A DNA stretch of 64,000 bases. Origin: Acidovorax sp. GBBC 1281 (GTDB lineage: Bacteria; Pseudomonadota; Gammaproteobacteria; Burkholderiales; Burkholderiaceae_C). The number at the start of each line of letters is the position of its first letter. The first letter of the stretch is position 1. The notes under the pieces were generated by a model. The model was not told the origin of the DNA and did no database searches. It saw only the letters and a program-made list of their open reading frames with translations. The stretch spans positions 2,436,001 through 2,500,000 of the forward strand of contig NZ_CP097269.1 in the NCBI RefSeq assembly GCF_028473645.1, in the 5' to 3' direction. Positions 29,610 through 38,588 of this stretch are shown here, one piece after another. The position numbers and the translations under genes are program-made.

Positions 29610-30117
29610 TTCTTACCCTGTTATGAATTGGTTTTTGGAGTGTGCGCACAGGCCTTCCGCCCAGCCCGTAGCTGGAGCAGACACCTCTCCCGCCCGGCGC
29701 CACGGCAAATGTACCCGGTGCGCCACACCACCCAACCGCCCCGGACAGGGCACGAAGATAGCCATGATCCGGTCGGCATCGAAGGGTTGCCTCAGGGCGT
29801 TGTCGAAATCCGGAATGCCCTTGTGCTGCGCTGCGCCACTGCTGCAACGCACTCGAGTAGGCCAGCGGCAGAGGGGGCATTTCGTTCGGCACGAGGTCAA
29901 GAATGACTACAGCGAAATGGCCACCGGGCGCCTGCGGCAGCCCCCGCCGGCTATCGTAAGCTGGCCTGCGCGGACCAAACGGGATTTCAAGTCATCGGCG
30001 GTTTGCGGAGCAGGCCTGCGCAGTCACGGTGCCCATCGACACCACCCCGCGTTCGGGCTTCATCTTGTCTCGGTAACCACCACGTTACTTATCGTTAAGG
30101 CCGATAGGAGTATTGCC
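29610..30117. other. 508-base gap without a supported gene
   Basis: Open frames exist here on the minus strand but none has a recognisable domain, ribosome site or convincing codon use. The right end carries the kinase ribosome site and an AT-richer stretch (ACGTTACTTATCGTTAAGG) that could be a promoter. The DUF2167 promoter must lie at the left end. Confidence 0.5.
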
Positions 30118-31239
30118 ATGCGCCTTGCGCAGTTCATTCGCCACGCTCGGGAAGAAATCCTCGCCGAGTCATTTGCCTACGCGACCCGCATCCCCGCGCT
30201 GCAGGGCTCGGCTGCAAGCGTCTTGCGCAATCACCTTCCGCTGGTGCTGGACGCCATCGCACTTGACCTGGAGCAGCCGCAAAGCCGGGAGCAGTCCATC
30301 GACAAATCCCTGGGGCATGCCGCGCCTCCTGCCGAGGAGTCCGCCGCGCAGTCCCATGGCACGCTGCGGGCCCGCATCGGACTGGACATAGAGCAACTGG
30401 TGGCGGAGTACCGCGTGATTCGCTCCTGCGTGCTGCGCCTGTGGATGGAATCCGGCCAGCCGACCGCCTTCGCGATGGACGACACGGTGCGCTTCAACGA
30501 AGCCATCGATCAGGCGGTCGCGGAGTCGGTGGCGTTCCATGCGGCTGAGGTCGCCAAGTGGCGGCATATCTTTCTCGGCGTGCTGGGCCACGATCTGCGT
30601 GGCCCCCTGAACGCCATGCTGCTGACCGCGCAATTGCTGGAGCGGGTCGGGAGCCAGAACCCTGAGCAGGCGACATACCTGGTCGGCGCATTGCTGCGCA
30701 ATGGCCGCCACCTGAATGTGCTGCTCGACTCACTGCTGGAATACAACAAGGCCACGCTGGGCGTGGGCACGCCGCTGCATCGCCAGGCGGTCGACTTGGG
30801 CGCGGCCTGCCAGGAAGAATTAGAGATGCTGCAGCAGGCTTTTCCCAAGCGCCGGATCCGCTGGCAGATCACGGGCGATGCCCGGGGCGACTTCGACCCG
30901 TCGCGTGTGCGGCAGGCGGTCTTCAACCTGGTATCGAACGCAGCCCAGCACAGTCCGGAGGGCAGCGAAGTCGCCGTGATCGTCGTAGGGCAAGCGGCAG
31001 CGGTGGAGATCACCACGGAGAACCTGTCCGATCCGATTGCCCCGGAAGTGCTCGATACCTTGTTCGACCCCTTGCGACGCAACGCCAGCCCTTCAGGGGC
31101 TGCGTCGGGGCACCTGGGCCTGGGCTTGTTCATCGTGCGGGAGATTGCCAAGGCGCACCAGGGCGAGGTGACCGCCTCGACGGCGGACGGCGTCATCCGG
31201 TTCAAGATGGTGTTGCCAAAATCTTCGAAGGCGGCCTGA
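30118..31239 (+). CDS. Soluble sensor histidine kinase with RsbRD-like N-terminus
   Basis: A 373-aa kinase without transmembrane segments. Residues 1-140 are helical and resemble the RsbRD-type N-terminal domain (LDIEQLVAEYRVIRSCVLRLW). HisKA shows LGHDLRGPLNAMLL with the phospho-His at about residue 161. The HATPase domain has NLVSNAAQHS and ends GLGLFIVREIAKAHQG; its G1 box appears degenerate. AGGAG precedes the ATG by eight bases. No response regulator is adjacent, so it is an orphan. Confidence 0.85.
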   Translation: MRLAQFIRHAREEILAESFAYATRIPALQGSAASVLRNHLPLVLDAIALDLEQPQSREQSIDKSLGHAAPPAEESAAQSHGTLRARIGLDIEQLVAEYRVIRSCVLRLWMESGQPTAFAMDDTVRFNEAIDQAVAESVAFHAAEVAKWRHIFLGVLGHDLRGPLNAMLLTAQLLERVGSQNPEQATYLVGALLRNGRHLNVLLDSLLEYNKATLGVGTPLHRQAVDLGAACQEELEMLQQAFPKRRIRWQITGDARGDFDPSRVRQAVFNLVSNAAQHSPEGSEVAVIVVGQAAAVEITTENLSDPIAPEVLDTLFDPLRRNASPSGAASGHLGLGLFIVREIAKAHQGEVTASTADGVIRFKMVLPKSSKAA

Positions 31240-31282
31240 GGCCCCTGCGCGCGCTACCCGATCGCAGTAGCGCGCTTTGGTG

Positions 31283-31966
31283 CTATGAGGTGGGCCCAAT
31301 GGCCAACGCCAGTTGGTCGATGGCGCGGTCGATGATTGCCTGCCGTTCCTCCTCGGCAAAGGCCTGCAGGAAGCCTGCAGTTCCTTCGATCAACAGGTAG
31401 GAAAGGCCGTGGACAAGGCCCCAACTGGAAGCCACCGCCGTGGCCGCCTCGACAGGCGAGGCGGCGGGCCCCAGGGCAGCCTCGATGCACGATCGCAGCA
31501 GTGCAAGCGGGTTGGCAGGTCCTTGGGGTGCGCATTCCGTCGGCTCCTGGGGAAGGCGCTGGCCGAAGAACATCAGCCTGAAAAGCTGTGGATGGGCCCG
31601 CGCAAACATGACGTAGGCCCTTCCAGAGGATGCCAATCGCGCTTGGGGACCAGGTTTGCCTTGCGCCATTTCGCGCTCCATCGCCTCCGACAACTGGTCA
31701 AAGCCCCGATGCGCCAGTGCGGACAGCAGGGCTTCGGTGTTCGGGAAGTGGTGCGCGGGCGCCGCGTGGCTGACTCCCGCGCGCCGTGCCGTGCCGCGTA
31801 GCGAAAAGCCCGCGATGCCCTTGTCGTCGAGTTCGGCCGCGGCCGCATCGAGCAATGCGGCACGCAGATCGCCGTGGTGATAGCCGCGCGGCGCTGGCAG
31901 TGGGGCCGGGGCGGGCCGGGTGCGTCGCTTCGCCGTGACAACTGCGGGTGTCTTGCTGGTGGGCAT
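31283..31966 (-). CDS. TetR/AcrR-family repressor
   Basis: A 227-aa regulator. The HTH lies at about residues 30-75 (IAGFSLRGTARRAGVSHAAP then HHFPNTEALLSAL), with a C-terminal WHG-type ligand domain. The ATG at 31966 is preferred; a TTG at 31981 would add five residues. It is divergent from two membrane genes across a long palindrome (32011-32048), which is the likely operator. Confidence 0.88.
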   Translation of the reverse strand: MPTSKTPAVVTAKRRTRPAPAPLPAPRGYHHGDLRAALLDAAAAELDDKGIAGFSLRGTARRAGVSHAAPAHHFPNTEALLSALAHRGFDQLSEAMEREMAQGKPGPQARLASSGRAYVMFARAHPQLFRLMFFGQRLPQEPTECAPQGPANPLALLRSCIEAALGPAASPVEAATAVASSWGLVHGLSYLLIEGTAGFLQAFAEEERQAIIDRAIDQLALAIGPTS

Positions 31967-32010
31967 GTCTTGCTTGTCCAAAAACGTCAGGCGTGAAAAA
32001 ACCGAGTTTA

Positions 32011-32048
32011 TCTAGACGATGTAAAAATTAATGTTTACAGTGCCTAGA
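32011..32048. promoter_or_regulatory. Candidate TetR operator, nested palindrome
   Basis: TGTAAA (32020-32025) and TTTACA (32034-32039) share exactly the same centre as TCTAG (32011-32015) and CTAGA (32044-32048). This makes a 38-base two-layer palindrome in an AT-rich gap between the TetR gene and its divergent neighbour. TetR dimers bind such sites, and autoregulation plus control of the membrane pair is inferred. Confidence 0.65.
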
Positions 32049-32084
32049 TTCAATGCTTTTAACCGAATCCATCTGAAGCCTGCC

Positions 32085-32516
32085 ATGACACTGGACTCCA
32101 TTTTTTCAATCTCCTCCGGGCTGGCTCTGCTGGGCTGGATGGTCCTGGTGGTCAGCCCGGTCATGCCCCGATGGTCCAACCGCCTGGCGGCCTGGGTGAT
32201 TCCCTCGTTGCTTGCCACGCTCTATACAGCGCTCATGCTGGCGCATTTCGCCGCAGCGCAGGGCGGTTTTTCCTCGCTCGATGACGTGGCGCGCCTGTTC
32301 ACTTCAAGGCCGGTGCTGCTGGCGGGTTGGTTGCATTACCTTGCCTTCGATCTGGCCATCGGTGCGTGGGAAGTGCGGGATGCGCGCCGGCGATCGGTCA
32401 GGTTCTGGCTCGTCCTGCCCTGCCTGGCGGCCACCTTTCTGTTCAGCCCGGCCGGCTTTCTCCTGTACCTGATCGTGCGCAGCACCTCGCCACGGCGCCA
32501 GACCGAGGCAGGCTGA
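32085..32516 (+). CDS. ABA4-like (DUF4281) membrane protein
   Basis: A 143-aa integral membrane protein with about four hydrophobic segments. HYLAFDLAIGAWEVRDA in the middle and FSPAGFLLYLIVR at the end are typical of the ABA4-like family, named after a plant neoxanthin-synthesis protein. The bacterial role is not established. ATG at 32085 chosen; the frame also opens at 32031 inside the operator, which is unlikely. The next gene begins two bases after its stop. Confidence 0.8.
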   Translation: MTLDSIFSISSGLALLGWMVLVVSPVMPRWSNRLAAWVIPSLLATLYTALMLAHFAAAQGGFSSLDDVARLFTSRPVLLAGWLHYLAFDLAIGAWEVRDARRRSVRFWLVLPCLAATFLFSPAGFLLYLIVRSTSPRRQTEAG

Positions 32517-32517
32517 C

Positions 32518-33375
32518 GTGTCCGATACAAGCACTATGGCTGTCGCTACTGAATTCACCCCGTCTCTGCGACAACCCTGGCGTTCGTCGCTCGCGCAGTG
32601 GGATGGCCCAATGGTCCGGCTCGGTGGCGCGCTGCTGGCCGGTCTGCCCGTGCTGATGCTGGCCTGGCTTCTGGACGCCCGGGAATGGCACGGGCTTACG
32701 CTGTGGACGAAGCCGATCAAGTTTGCGATCGGCTTTGCCCTCTACCTCATGAGTCTGGGCTGCTTTGCCGCCTTCATCGACCCGGCTTGGCGACAGCGGC
32801 GGGTGTTCCGGGTGACTATCTTTGCCGGCCTGTTGGCCATCGCCATGGAGCAGGCCATCATCACCCTGCAGTCGGCGCGGGGCGTGGGCTCGCATTTCAA
32901 CATCACCACGGCCTTCGACGCGGCGCTTTACAGCGCAATGGGTGCGGGTTCCCTGGTGCTCCTGGCCATGGTGCTGCCCATTGCATGGGGCCTTGCACGC
33001 CATCCCGGCACCCGGCCGCTATCTGCGAGCATGCGCCACGCGCTGGTTGCCGGACTGCTGTTGACTTTCGGGCTCACGCTGATCACCGCCGGGACCATGG
33101 CGGTGGTGGGAAGCCACCGTGTCGGTGCAGTGCCCGGCACCAACGAGGCGATGGCGTGGATGGGCTGGCTGCGACATGCCGGCGACTTGCGCGTGCCGCA
33201 TTTCTTCGCCACCCACGCCATGCACGCCGTCCCGCTCGCGGTGCTGATGCTGGGCCCGCTAATGCGGTTAGGCCAGCGCGGCGCCGTTGGCGTGGCTGCG
33301 ATCTACGGCGCTGTCGTCCTGGCGGTGTTCGTGCAGGCTTTGCAGGGCCATGCGTTTCTTGCGTTCATCGGATAG
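32518..33375 (+). CDS. Multi-pass membrane protein of unknown function
   Basis: A 285-aa protein with about seven predicted transmembrane segments starting near residue 36. Notable is WTKPIKFAIGFALYLMSLG and conserved-looking His residues (HFFATHAMHA near 225-235). It starts with GTG at 32518; an ATG at 32536 is an alternative. It forms an operon with the ABA4-like gene and probably shares the TetR control. I do not recognise a transporter family. Confidence 0.7.
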   Translation: MSDTSTMAVATEFTPSLRQPWRSSLAQWDGPMVRLGGALLAGLPVLMLAWLLDAREWHGLTLWTKPIKFAIGFALYLMSLGCFAAFIDPAWRQRRVFRVTIFAGLLAIAMEQAIITLQSARGVGSHFNITTAFDAALYSAMGAGSLVLLAMVLPIAWGLARHPGTRPLSASMRHALVAGLLLTFGLTLITAGTMAVVGSHRVGAVPGTNEAMAWMGWLRHAGDLRVPHFFATHAMHAVPLAVLMLGPLMRLGQRGAVGVAAIYGAVVLAVFVQALQGHAFLAFIG

Positions 33376-33445
33376 CGCGCACCATCGGCTTCGAAGGACC
33401 GTGCACCCATGGCGCGGGCGAGGGGGAGTCGGCTACCTGGCCGCA

Positions 33446-34312
33446 TCAGACATAGCGCTGCTCCAGGGCGTCCCACGCCGGCTTGCCCACCAGGCGCTGG
33501 CGCTCTGCAAAGGGGGCCACCAAGGCCGGGTCTTCGCCGAGGCACTTCGTCTCGCGCAGCACGGTGAGCGCCTTTTGCATGCCGGCCACCGCGCCCTGCA
33601 GCGCTGCGTTGGCATACAGCACGATGCCGTAACCCAATTGGCCCAGCTCCTCGGCCCCAACGATGGGCGTGCGCCCGCCGATCACCATGTTCATGAGCTG
33701 GGGCTTGGCCAGGCGCCCGGGCAGCGCGCGAATGTCCTCGGCCGTCGTGACGGCCTCGACGAACAGAAGATCGGCCCCGGCTTGAGCGAAGCGCTCGGCA
33801 CGCTCGATGGCCGCCTCCAGGCCCAGCGTCGCGGCCGCGTCGGTGCGCGCCATGATGAGCAGGTCGGGATCGGTGCGCGCATCCACCGCCGCCTTGATCT
33901 TGCCGACGGCCTCTTCGCAGGCGATCACCTCCTTGCCGGCAAAGTGCCCGCAGCGCTTGGGCGCGACCTGGTCTTCGAGCTGGATGCAATCGGCGCCGGC
34001 CCGTTCCAGCACGCGCACGGTGTGCCGCACGTTGAGTGCGTTGCCGAAGCCCGTGTCGGCATCGACGATCAGGGGCAGGGTGACCGCGTCGCGGATGCGC
34101 GCCGTGTGGTCGGCGATCTCGTGCAGGCCCATGAAGCCCTGGTCCGGCAGGCCGAACCACATGTTGGTCACACCGGCACCGGTGACGTAGAGCGCTTCGA
34201 AGCCCAGGTCTTCGACGACCCGGGCCGACAGCGCATTGAAGGCGCCCGGCACCAGCACGCCGCGGCGGGCCTCCACCAGTGCGCGCAGGTGTTTGCGTGG
34301 GTTGTGGGCCAT
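33446..34312 (-). CDS. Isocitrate lyase/PEP mutase-family lyase (PrpB-like)
   Basis: A 288-aa TIM-barrel enzyme of the ICL/PEPM superfamily. PLIVDADTGFGN binds metal, and KRCGH around residue 120 is the catalytic-loop motif of methylisocitrate and isocitrate lyases. Placement after prpC and prpD suggests cleavage of 2-methylisocitrate to pyruvate and succinate. Oxaloacetate decarboxylase or a carboxyphosphonate mutase cannot be excluded, because the loop after KRCGH differs from classical PrpB. Confidence 0.82.
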   Translation of the reverse strand: MAHNPRKHLRALVEARRGVLVPGAFNALSARVVEDLGFEALYVTGAGVTNMWFGLPDQGFMGLHEIADHTARIRDAVTLPLIVDADTGFGNALNVRHTVRVLERAGADCIQLEDQVAPKRCGHFAGKEVIACEEAVGKIKAAVDARTDPDLLIMARTDAAATLGLEAAIERAERFAQAGADLLFVEAVTTAEDIRALPGRLAKPQLMNMVIGGRTPIVGAEELGQLGYGIVLYANAALQGAVAGMQKALTVLRETKCLGEDPALVAPFAERQRLVGKPAWDALEQRYV

Positions 34313-34316
34313 GGCG

Positions 34317-35768
34317 TCAGATCACGTAGAGGTCGATGTATTCATGCACCGGCAGCGCCTCCAGCGTCTGCGCATCGAGCGAGACCGCCAGGATCGCGTC
34401 CTGCTGCTTCGGGGGGAAGCTGCGCGCGAGATTGCGGCGGAACTTGGCCTCCAGCAATGGAATGCCTTCGGCGCGCCGACGCCGGTGGCCGATGGGGTAT
34501 TCGACCGCCACTTCGGGCAGGGCGCTGCCGTCGTTGAACACTACGGTCAGCGCATTGGCGATGCTGCGCTTTTCCGGGTCGTGGTAATCGGCGGTGTAGC
34601 GGGGGTCTTCCACGCAATGGATCTTGGCGCGCAGCGCGTCGATGCGCGGATTGGCCGCCACGCCGGCTTCGTAGTCGGCCGCGGTGAGCCGGCCGAAAAT
34701 CAGCGGCACCGCCACCATGTACTGGATGCAGTGGTCGCGGTCCGCCTCGTTGTTCAGCGGGCCCTGCTTGTCGATGATGCGGATGCAGGCCGCGTGCGTG
34801 CGGATGGTGATGCGCTGCACGTCGTCCACGGTCTTGCCTGCGTCCCGCAATTGCTGGTGCAACGCCATGGCGGCTTCTACCGCGGTCTGGCTGTGGAACT
34901 CGGCCGGAAAGCTGATCTTGAACAGCACGTTCTCCGCCACATAACTGCCGTAGGGGCGCTGGAAGCGGAACGGCTGGCCCTTGAAGGACACGTCGTAGAA
35001 GCCCCAGGTTTTCGCGGTCAGTGCCGAGGGGCAGCCCATCTCCCCGGTCTGCGCGATCAGCGCCAGGCGCACGGCACGGCTGGTGGCGTCACCTGCCGCC
35101 CAGCTCTTTCGGCTGCCTGCGTTGGGCGCGTGGCGGTAGGTGCGCAGGCTTTGTCCATCGACCCAGGCCAGCGACACGGCGGCCAGCGTCTCATCGCGCG
35201 ACAGGCCCAGCAATTGGGAGACGACCGCGGTCGATGCCACCTTGACCAGCACCACATGGTCGAGCCCGACCTGGTTGAAGGCGTTTTCCAGCGCGATGAC
35301 GCCCTGGATCTCGTGGGCCTTGACGATGGCGGTGAGCACATCGTGCATCACCAGCGGTGGCTTGCCCGCCGCCACGGCGGTGCGGCTGAGCCAGTCGGCC
35401 ACGGCCAGGATGCCGCCCAGGTTGTCCGACGGATGGCCCCATTCGGCGGCCAGCCAGGTGTCATTGAAGTCGAGCCAGCGGATCAGCGCACCGATGTTGA
35501 ACGCGGCCTGCACCGGGTCGAGCTGGAACGGGGTGCCCGGCACCTTGGCGCCATGGGGTACCGACGTGCCCTTGACGATGGGACCGATGAGCTTGCGCGC
35601 CGCGGGGTATTCCAGCGCCTCCAACCCGCAGCCCAGGGTGTCGATGAGGATGTGGCGGGCGGTGGTGAGCGCGAGGTCCGAGGTCACCTCGTAGCGGAGC
35701 GCGTAGTCGACGATATCGACGATGACCTGGTCGTATTCGGGGCGGATGTTACTGATGGGCGCGGACAT
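34317..35768 (-). CDS. prpD: 2-methylcitrate dehydratase PrpD
   Basis: A 483-aa MmgE/PrpD-family enzyme that converts 2-methylcitrate to 2-methyl-cis-aconitate. RWLDFNDTWLAAEWGHPSDN and KAHEIQG are the typical active-site motifs, and length matches PrpD (about 483). It lies four bases upstream of the PrpB-like gene and 54 bases after prpC, giving a compact operon. Confidence 0.93.
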   Translation of the reverse strand: MSAPISNIRPEYDQVIVDIVDYALRYEVTSDLALTTARHILIDTLGCGLEALEYPAARKLIGPIVKGTSVPHGAKVPGTPFQLDPVQAAFNIGALIRWLDFNDTWLAAEWGHPSDNLGGILAVADWLSRTAVAAGKPPLVMHDVLTAIVKAHEIQGVIALENAFNQVGLDHVVLVKVASTAVVSQLLGLSRDETLAAVSLAWVDGQSLRTYRHAPNAGSRKSWAAGDATSRAVRLALIAQTGEMGCPSALTAKTWGFYDVSFKGQPFRFQRPYGSYVAENVLFKISFPAEFHSQTAVEAAMALHQQLRDAGKTVDDVQRITIRTHAACIRIIDKQGPLNNEADRDHCIQYMVAVPLIFGRLTAADYEAGVAANPRIDALRAKIHCVEDPRYTADYHDPEKRSIANALTVVFNDGSALPEVAVEYPIGHRRRRAEGIPLLEAKFRRNLARSFPPKQQDAILAVSLDAQTLEALPVHEYIDLYVI

Positions 35769-35822
35769 GGGGCAGGGTGTCAGTGGTGTTGAACAAAGAA
35801 GGGGGGATGCGCCGATGCGGCT

Positions 35823-36986
35823 TCAAGTGCGGTCCGCCAGCGCGACGAAGGCCTGGTCTTCGGGCCCGGTGTAATTCGCGCTGGGCCGGATGATCTTGTT
35901 GTCGATGCGCTGCTCGATCACGTGCGCGGCCCAGCCGCTGGTGCGGGCGATGACGAACAGGGGCGTGAACATGGCCGTGGGCACGCCCATCATGTGGTAG
36001 CTCACGGCGCTGAACCAGTCCAGGTTGGGGAACATGTTCTTGGCCTCGCGCATCACGGCCTCCAGCCGTTCGGCGATGTCGAACATGCGGGTCGATCCCG
36101 CCTCCTGCGACAGGGTTTTGGCCACGCCCTTGATGACCGCGTTGCGCGGATCGCTCACGGTGTAGACCGGGTGCCCGAAACCGATCACCACCTCCTTGGC
36201 CTCGACGCGGCGGCGGATGTCGGCCTCGGCCTCGTCGGGGTTGTCGTAGCGCTTCTGGATCTCGAAGGCCACCTCGTTGGCGCCGCCGTGCTTGGGGCCG
36301 CGCAGCGCGCCGATGGCGCCCGAGATCGACGAATACAGGTCGCTGCCGGTGCCGGCGATGACGCGCGCGGTGAAGGTGGAGGCATTGAACTCGTGCTCGG
36401 CATACAGGTTGAGCGAGGTGTGCATGGCGCGCTCCCAGCTCGCCGGCGGCTTGCGGCCATGCAGCAGGTGCAGGAAGTGCGCGCCGATGGAGTCGTCATC
36501 GGTTTCGACATCGATGCGCCGGCCCTGGGTGGACCAGTGGTACCAGTACAGCAGCATCGAGCCGAGCGATGCCAGCAGCCGGTCGGCGATGTCGCGCGCG
36601 CCGGACGTGGGATGTTCGTCCTTTTCGGGCAGGGTGCAGCCCAGCGCCGACACGCCGGTGCGCATCACGTCCATCGGGTGGGCATGCGCGGGGATCTGCT
36701 CCAGCGCCGACTTGACGCTGGCCGGCACCTCGCGCATCGCCCGGAGCCGGGCCTTGTAGGCGCGCAGCTCCGCGGTGGTCGGCAGCTTGCCGTGCACCAG
36801 CAGGTGGGCGATTTCCTCGAACTCGCAGACCTCGGCGATGTCGAGGGTGTCGTAGCCGCGGTAGTGCAGGTCGTTGCCGGTCCGCCCGACGGAGCACAGC
36901 GCCGTGTTGCCGGCCGTGACGCCGGACAGCGCCACGGATTTCTTGAAACGGGCGCCCTGGGGCGCGGTGGGGGTCGCGAGGGTCAT
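35823..36986 (-). CDS. prpC: 2-methylcitrate synthase
   Basis: A 387-aa citrate synthase-family enzyme condensing propionyl-CoA and oxaloacetate. [13 protein letters not shown] and [14 protein letters not shown] hold catalytic residues, and [12 protein letters not shown] closes the site. Length fits PrpC (about 380-390) rather than GltA. AAGGA precedes the ATG by six bases. In the ancestral arrangement the start overlapped the stop of the upstream thioesterase; an IS now lies 39 bases upstream, so transcription may be altered. Confidence 0.95.
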   Translation of the reverse strand: MTLATPTAPQGARFKKSVALSGVTAGNTALCSVGRTGNDLHYRGYDTLDIAEVCEFEEIAHLLVHGKLPTTAELRAYKARLRAMREVPASVKSALEQIPAHAHPMDVMRTGVSALGCTLPEKDEHPTSGARDIADRLLASLGSMLLYWYHWSTQGRRIDVETDDDSIGAHFLHLLHGRKPPASWERAMHTSLNLYAEHEFNASTFTARVIAGTGSDLYSSISGAIGALRGPKHGGANEVAFEIQKRYDNPDEAEADIRRRVEAKEVVIGFGHPVYTVSDPRNAVIKGVAKTLSQEAGSTRMFDIAERLEAVMREAKNMFPNLDWFSAVSYHMMGVPTAMFTPLFVIARTSGWAAHVIEQRIDNKIIRPSANYTGPEDQAFVALADRT

Positions 36987-37016
36987 GCGATTTCCTTTGC
37001 AAAGGGGAGGGGATCG

Positions 37017-37025
37017 TTGGGCAAT
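37017..37025. repeat. 9-bp target-site duplication of the IS903-group element, left copy
   Basis: TTGGGCAAT, repeated exactly at 38077-38085 on the other side of the element. Nine bases is the duplication length of IS903-group IS5 elements. Confidence 0.92.
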
Positions 37026-38076
37026 GGCTTTGTTGCACAAATCGCGATGCTGATGCCCGTAGACTGACTGCGTGACAGAGACGAAGAACAGGCAGCGGAG
37101 CAAGTACCGCACGACGAACTGGAAGGCGTACAACGCGGCGCTGAAAGCGCGAGGCTCGTTGACGATGTGGCTAGATGAGGGCATGCAGTGGTTTGGCACG
37201 CCGACCGGCAGGCGTGGACGCAGCCGAACCTTCTCGGACGCAGCAATCCAGTTCTGCCTGAGCATCAAGTGCCTGTTCGGCCAGCCCTTGCGACAGGCGC
37301 TGGGCATGGTGCAGAGCCTGCTGCGGCTGGCAAAGCTGGACTGGCCGGTACCTGACTTCAGCACTGTTTGCCGGCGCCAAAAGACCTTGCAGGTCGAACT
37401 GAGCTACCAGCGAACCAACTCGCCGCTGCAGTTGCTGGTGGACAGCACCGGCATCAAGTTCCTGGGCGAAGGAGAGTGAAAACGCAAGAAGCATGGTGCT
37501 GAATACCGGCGCGAATGGCGCAAGGTCCATCTGGGCATCGACGCGCAGACGCTGGAAATACGCGCCATCGAGGTGACCAGCAACGCCATTGGGGATGCGC
37601 CGATGTTGCCCGGGTTGCTGGCTCAGATTCCCACTGACGAATCCATCGAAAGCGTCAGTGCCGATGGCGCCTACGACACGCGCGCCTGCCTGGACGCCAT
37701 TGCCGAGCGGCACGCGATGGCGGTGATCCCGCCCCGCAAGAACGCCAGCCATTGGAAGAAGTCGAGTCCGGGCTCGGCGCATCGTAATGAGGCCATTCGG
37801 GCGTGCCAGCGCCTGGGTCGCGGCATTTGGAAGAAGTGGAGCGGCTACCACCGGCGCAGCCTTGTGGAGACGAAGATGCACTGCTTCAAGCGACTGGGCG
37901 AACGGGTGATCGCGCGCACGTTCGACCGCCAGGTTGTGGAGCTGCATGTCCGCGTGGCCTTGCTCAATCGGTTCAGTCAGATCGGCCGTCCTCACACCGT
38001 GTCGGTGACTGCTGTGGCATAGGTCCGTCTGGGGTTGGGGTCATGCCGTCTGCAATTCGATTTGTGCAACAGCGCC
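37026..38076 (+). mobile_element. IS5-family (IS903 group) insertion sequence
   Basis: A 1051-bp element. The left end starts GGCTTTGTTGCACAAATCG and the right end is its inverted form with two mismatches (CGATTTGTGCAACAGCGCC). A single rightward transposase fills it. TTGGGCAAT flanks both ends. Length, terminal repeats and 9-bp duplication match the IS903 group. It is inserted in the 3' part of the thioesterase gene, and its transposase carries an internal stop. Confidence 0.95.
37072..38022 (+). pseudogene. IS5-family transposase with in-frame TGA
   Basis: A 317-codon DDE transposase starting with GTG. It has [10 protein letters not shown] at the N-terminus, LLVDSTGIKF (first Asp) and SVSADGAYDTR (second Asp), with the YHRRSLVETKMHCFKR Y-x2-R-x3-E-x6-K signature. 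TGA at 37477-37479 interrupts GEGE*KRKKHGAEYR, where Trp (TGG) is expected. No other lesion is seen, so the element is probably non-autonomous unless the stop is a base-call error. Confidence 0.88.
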
Positions 38077-38468
38077 TTGGGCAATGCGGCATCGGAGCGG
38101 GGGATGGGTGCTGGGCGCCCGGCGGCGTCCACCGCCACCATTTCGAACACGCCCCGAAGCACCTCCTGCTGCGGCCCACCCAGGGCCTGCGCCAGGCCGG
38201 TCACGCAGACGGTCATCGAACTGCGGCCGACCCGGCTCACGCGGGCCTGCAGCGTGAGCACTTGGCCCACCGGGACGGGCGACACGAAGTCGATGCCGGC
38301 CACGCCGGCCATCACCACATCCCGCTGGACCGCGCTGCGTCCCACGAGGAACGCCGCTTTGGCCATGGATTGCAGGGCATGGCCTGCGAACAGCGTGCCG
38401 TGGTGGTTCGCCTGGCTGGGAAAGACGATGTCCTGGAACGCGAAGAGGGGGCCGCTGGGGGTTGTCAT
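37992..38468 (-). pseudogene. Acyl-CoA thioesterase truncated and fused to IS sequence
   Basis: A hotdog-fold YciA/BFIT-type thioesterase: FPSQANHHGTLFAGHALQSM and MAGVAGIDFVSPV are family motifs. Codons up to DAALPK are native, and the last 29 are read from the IS. Joining 38077 directly to 37016 (one copy of the duplication) gives a native end [13 protein letters not shown] and a 141-aa protein whose TGA (36983-36985) overlaps the prpC ATG. The catalytic half is intact, so the fusion may retain activity. Hydrolysis of propionyl- or related CoA is inferred from context. Confidence 0.85.
38077..38085. repeat. 9-bp target-site duplication, right copy
   Basis: TTGGGCAAT, identical to 37017-37025; within the coding sequence of the thioesterase. 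Confidence 0.92.
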
Positions 38469-38521
38469 GCTTCGCAATCTACGCACAATGAAGGCATTGA
38501 TAAAGCACTGAAAAGGCGAAG

Positions 38522-38562
38522 ATTTGCGAATGAAAAACAGCCAGTTTGCAAATTCTGCGAAT
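38522..38562. promoter_or_regulatory. Candidate operator sites of the fatty acyl regulator
   Basis: ATTTGCGAAT (38522-38531), TTTGCAAA (38545-38552) and CTGCGAAT (38555-38562) are related near-palindromes in the divergent gap. RamB/ScfR-type regulators are known to bind TTTGCAAA-like sites, so these probably mediate autoregulation and control of the thioesterase-prpCD-prpB operon. Confidence 0.6.
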
Positions 38563-38588
38563 CTTTCTTCTGGGTGGCGGGCGACGCG

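Noticed and set aside
29613..29900. Minus-strand frame in the 508-base gap before the soluble kinase
   Set aside because: Cysteine/Arg-rich composition, no recognisable domain, and no Shine-Dalgarno; treated as non-coding.
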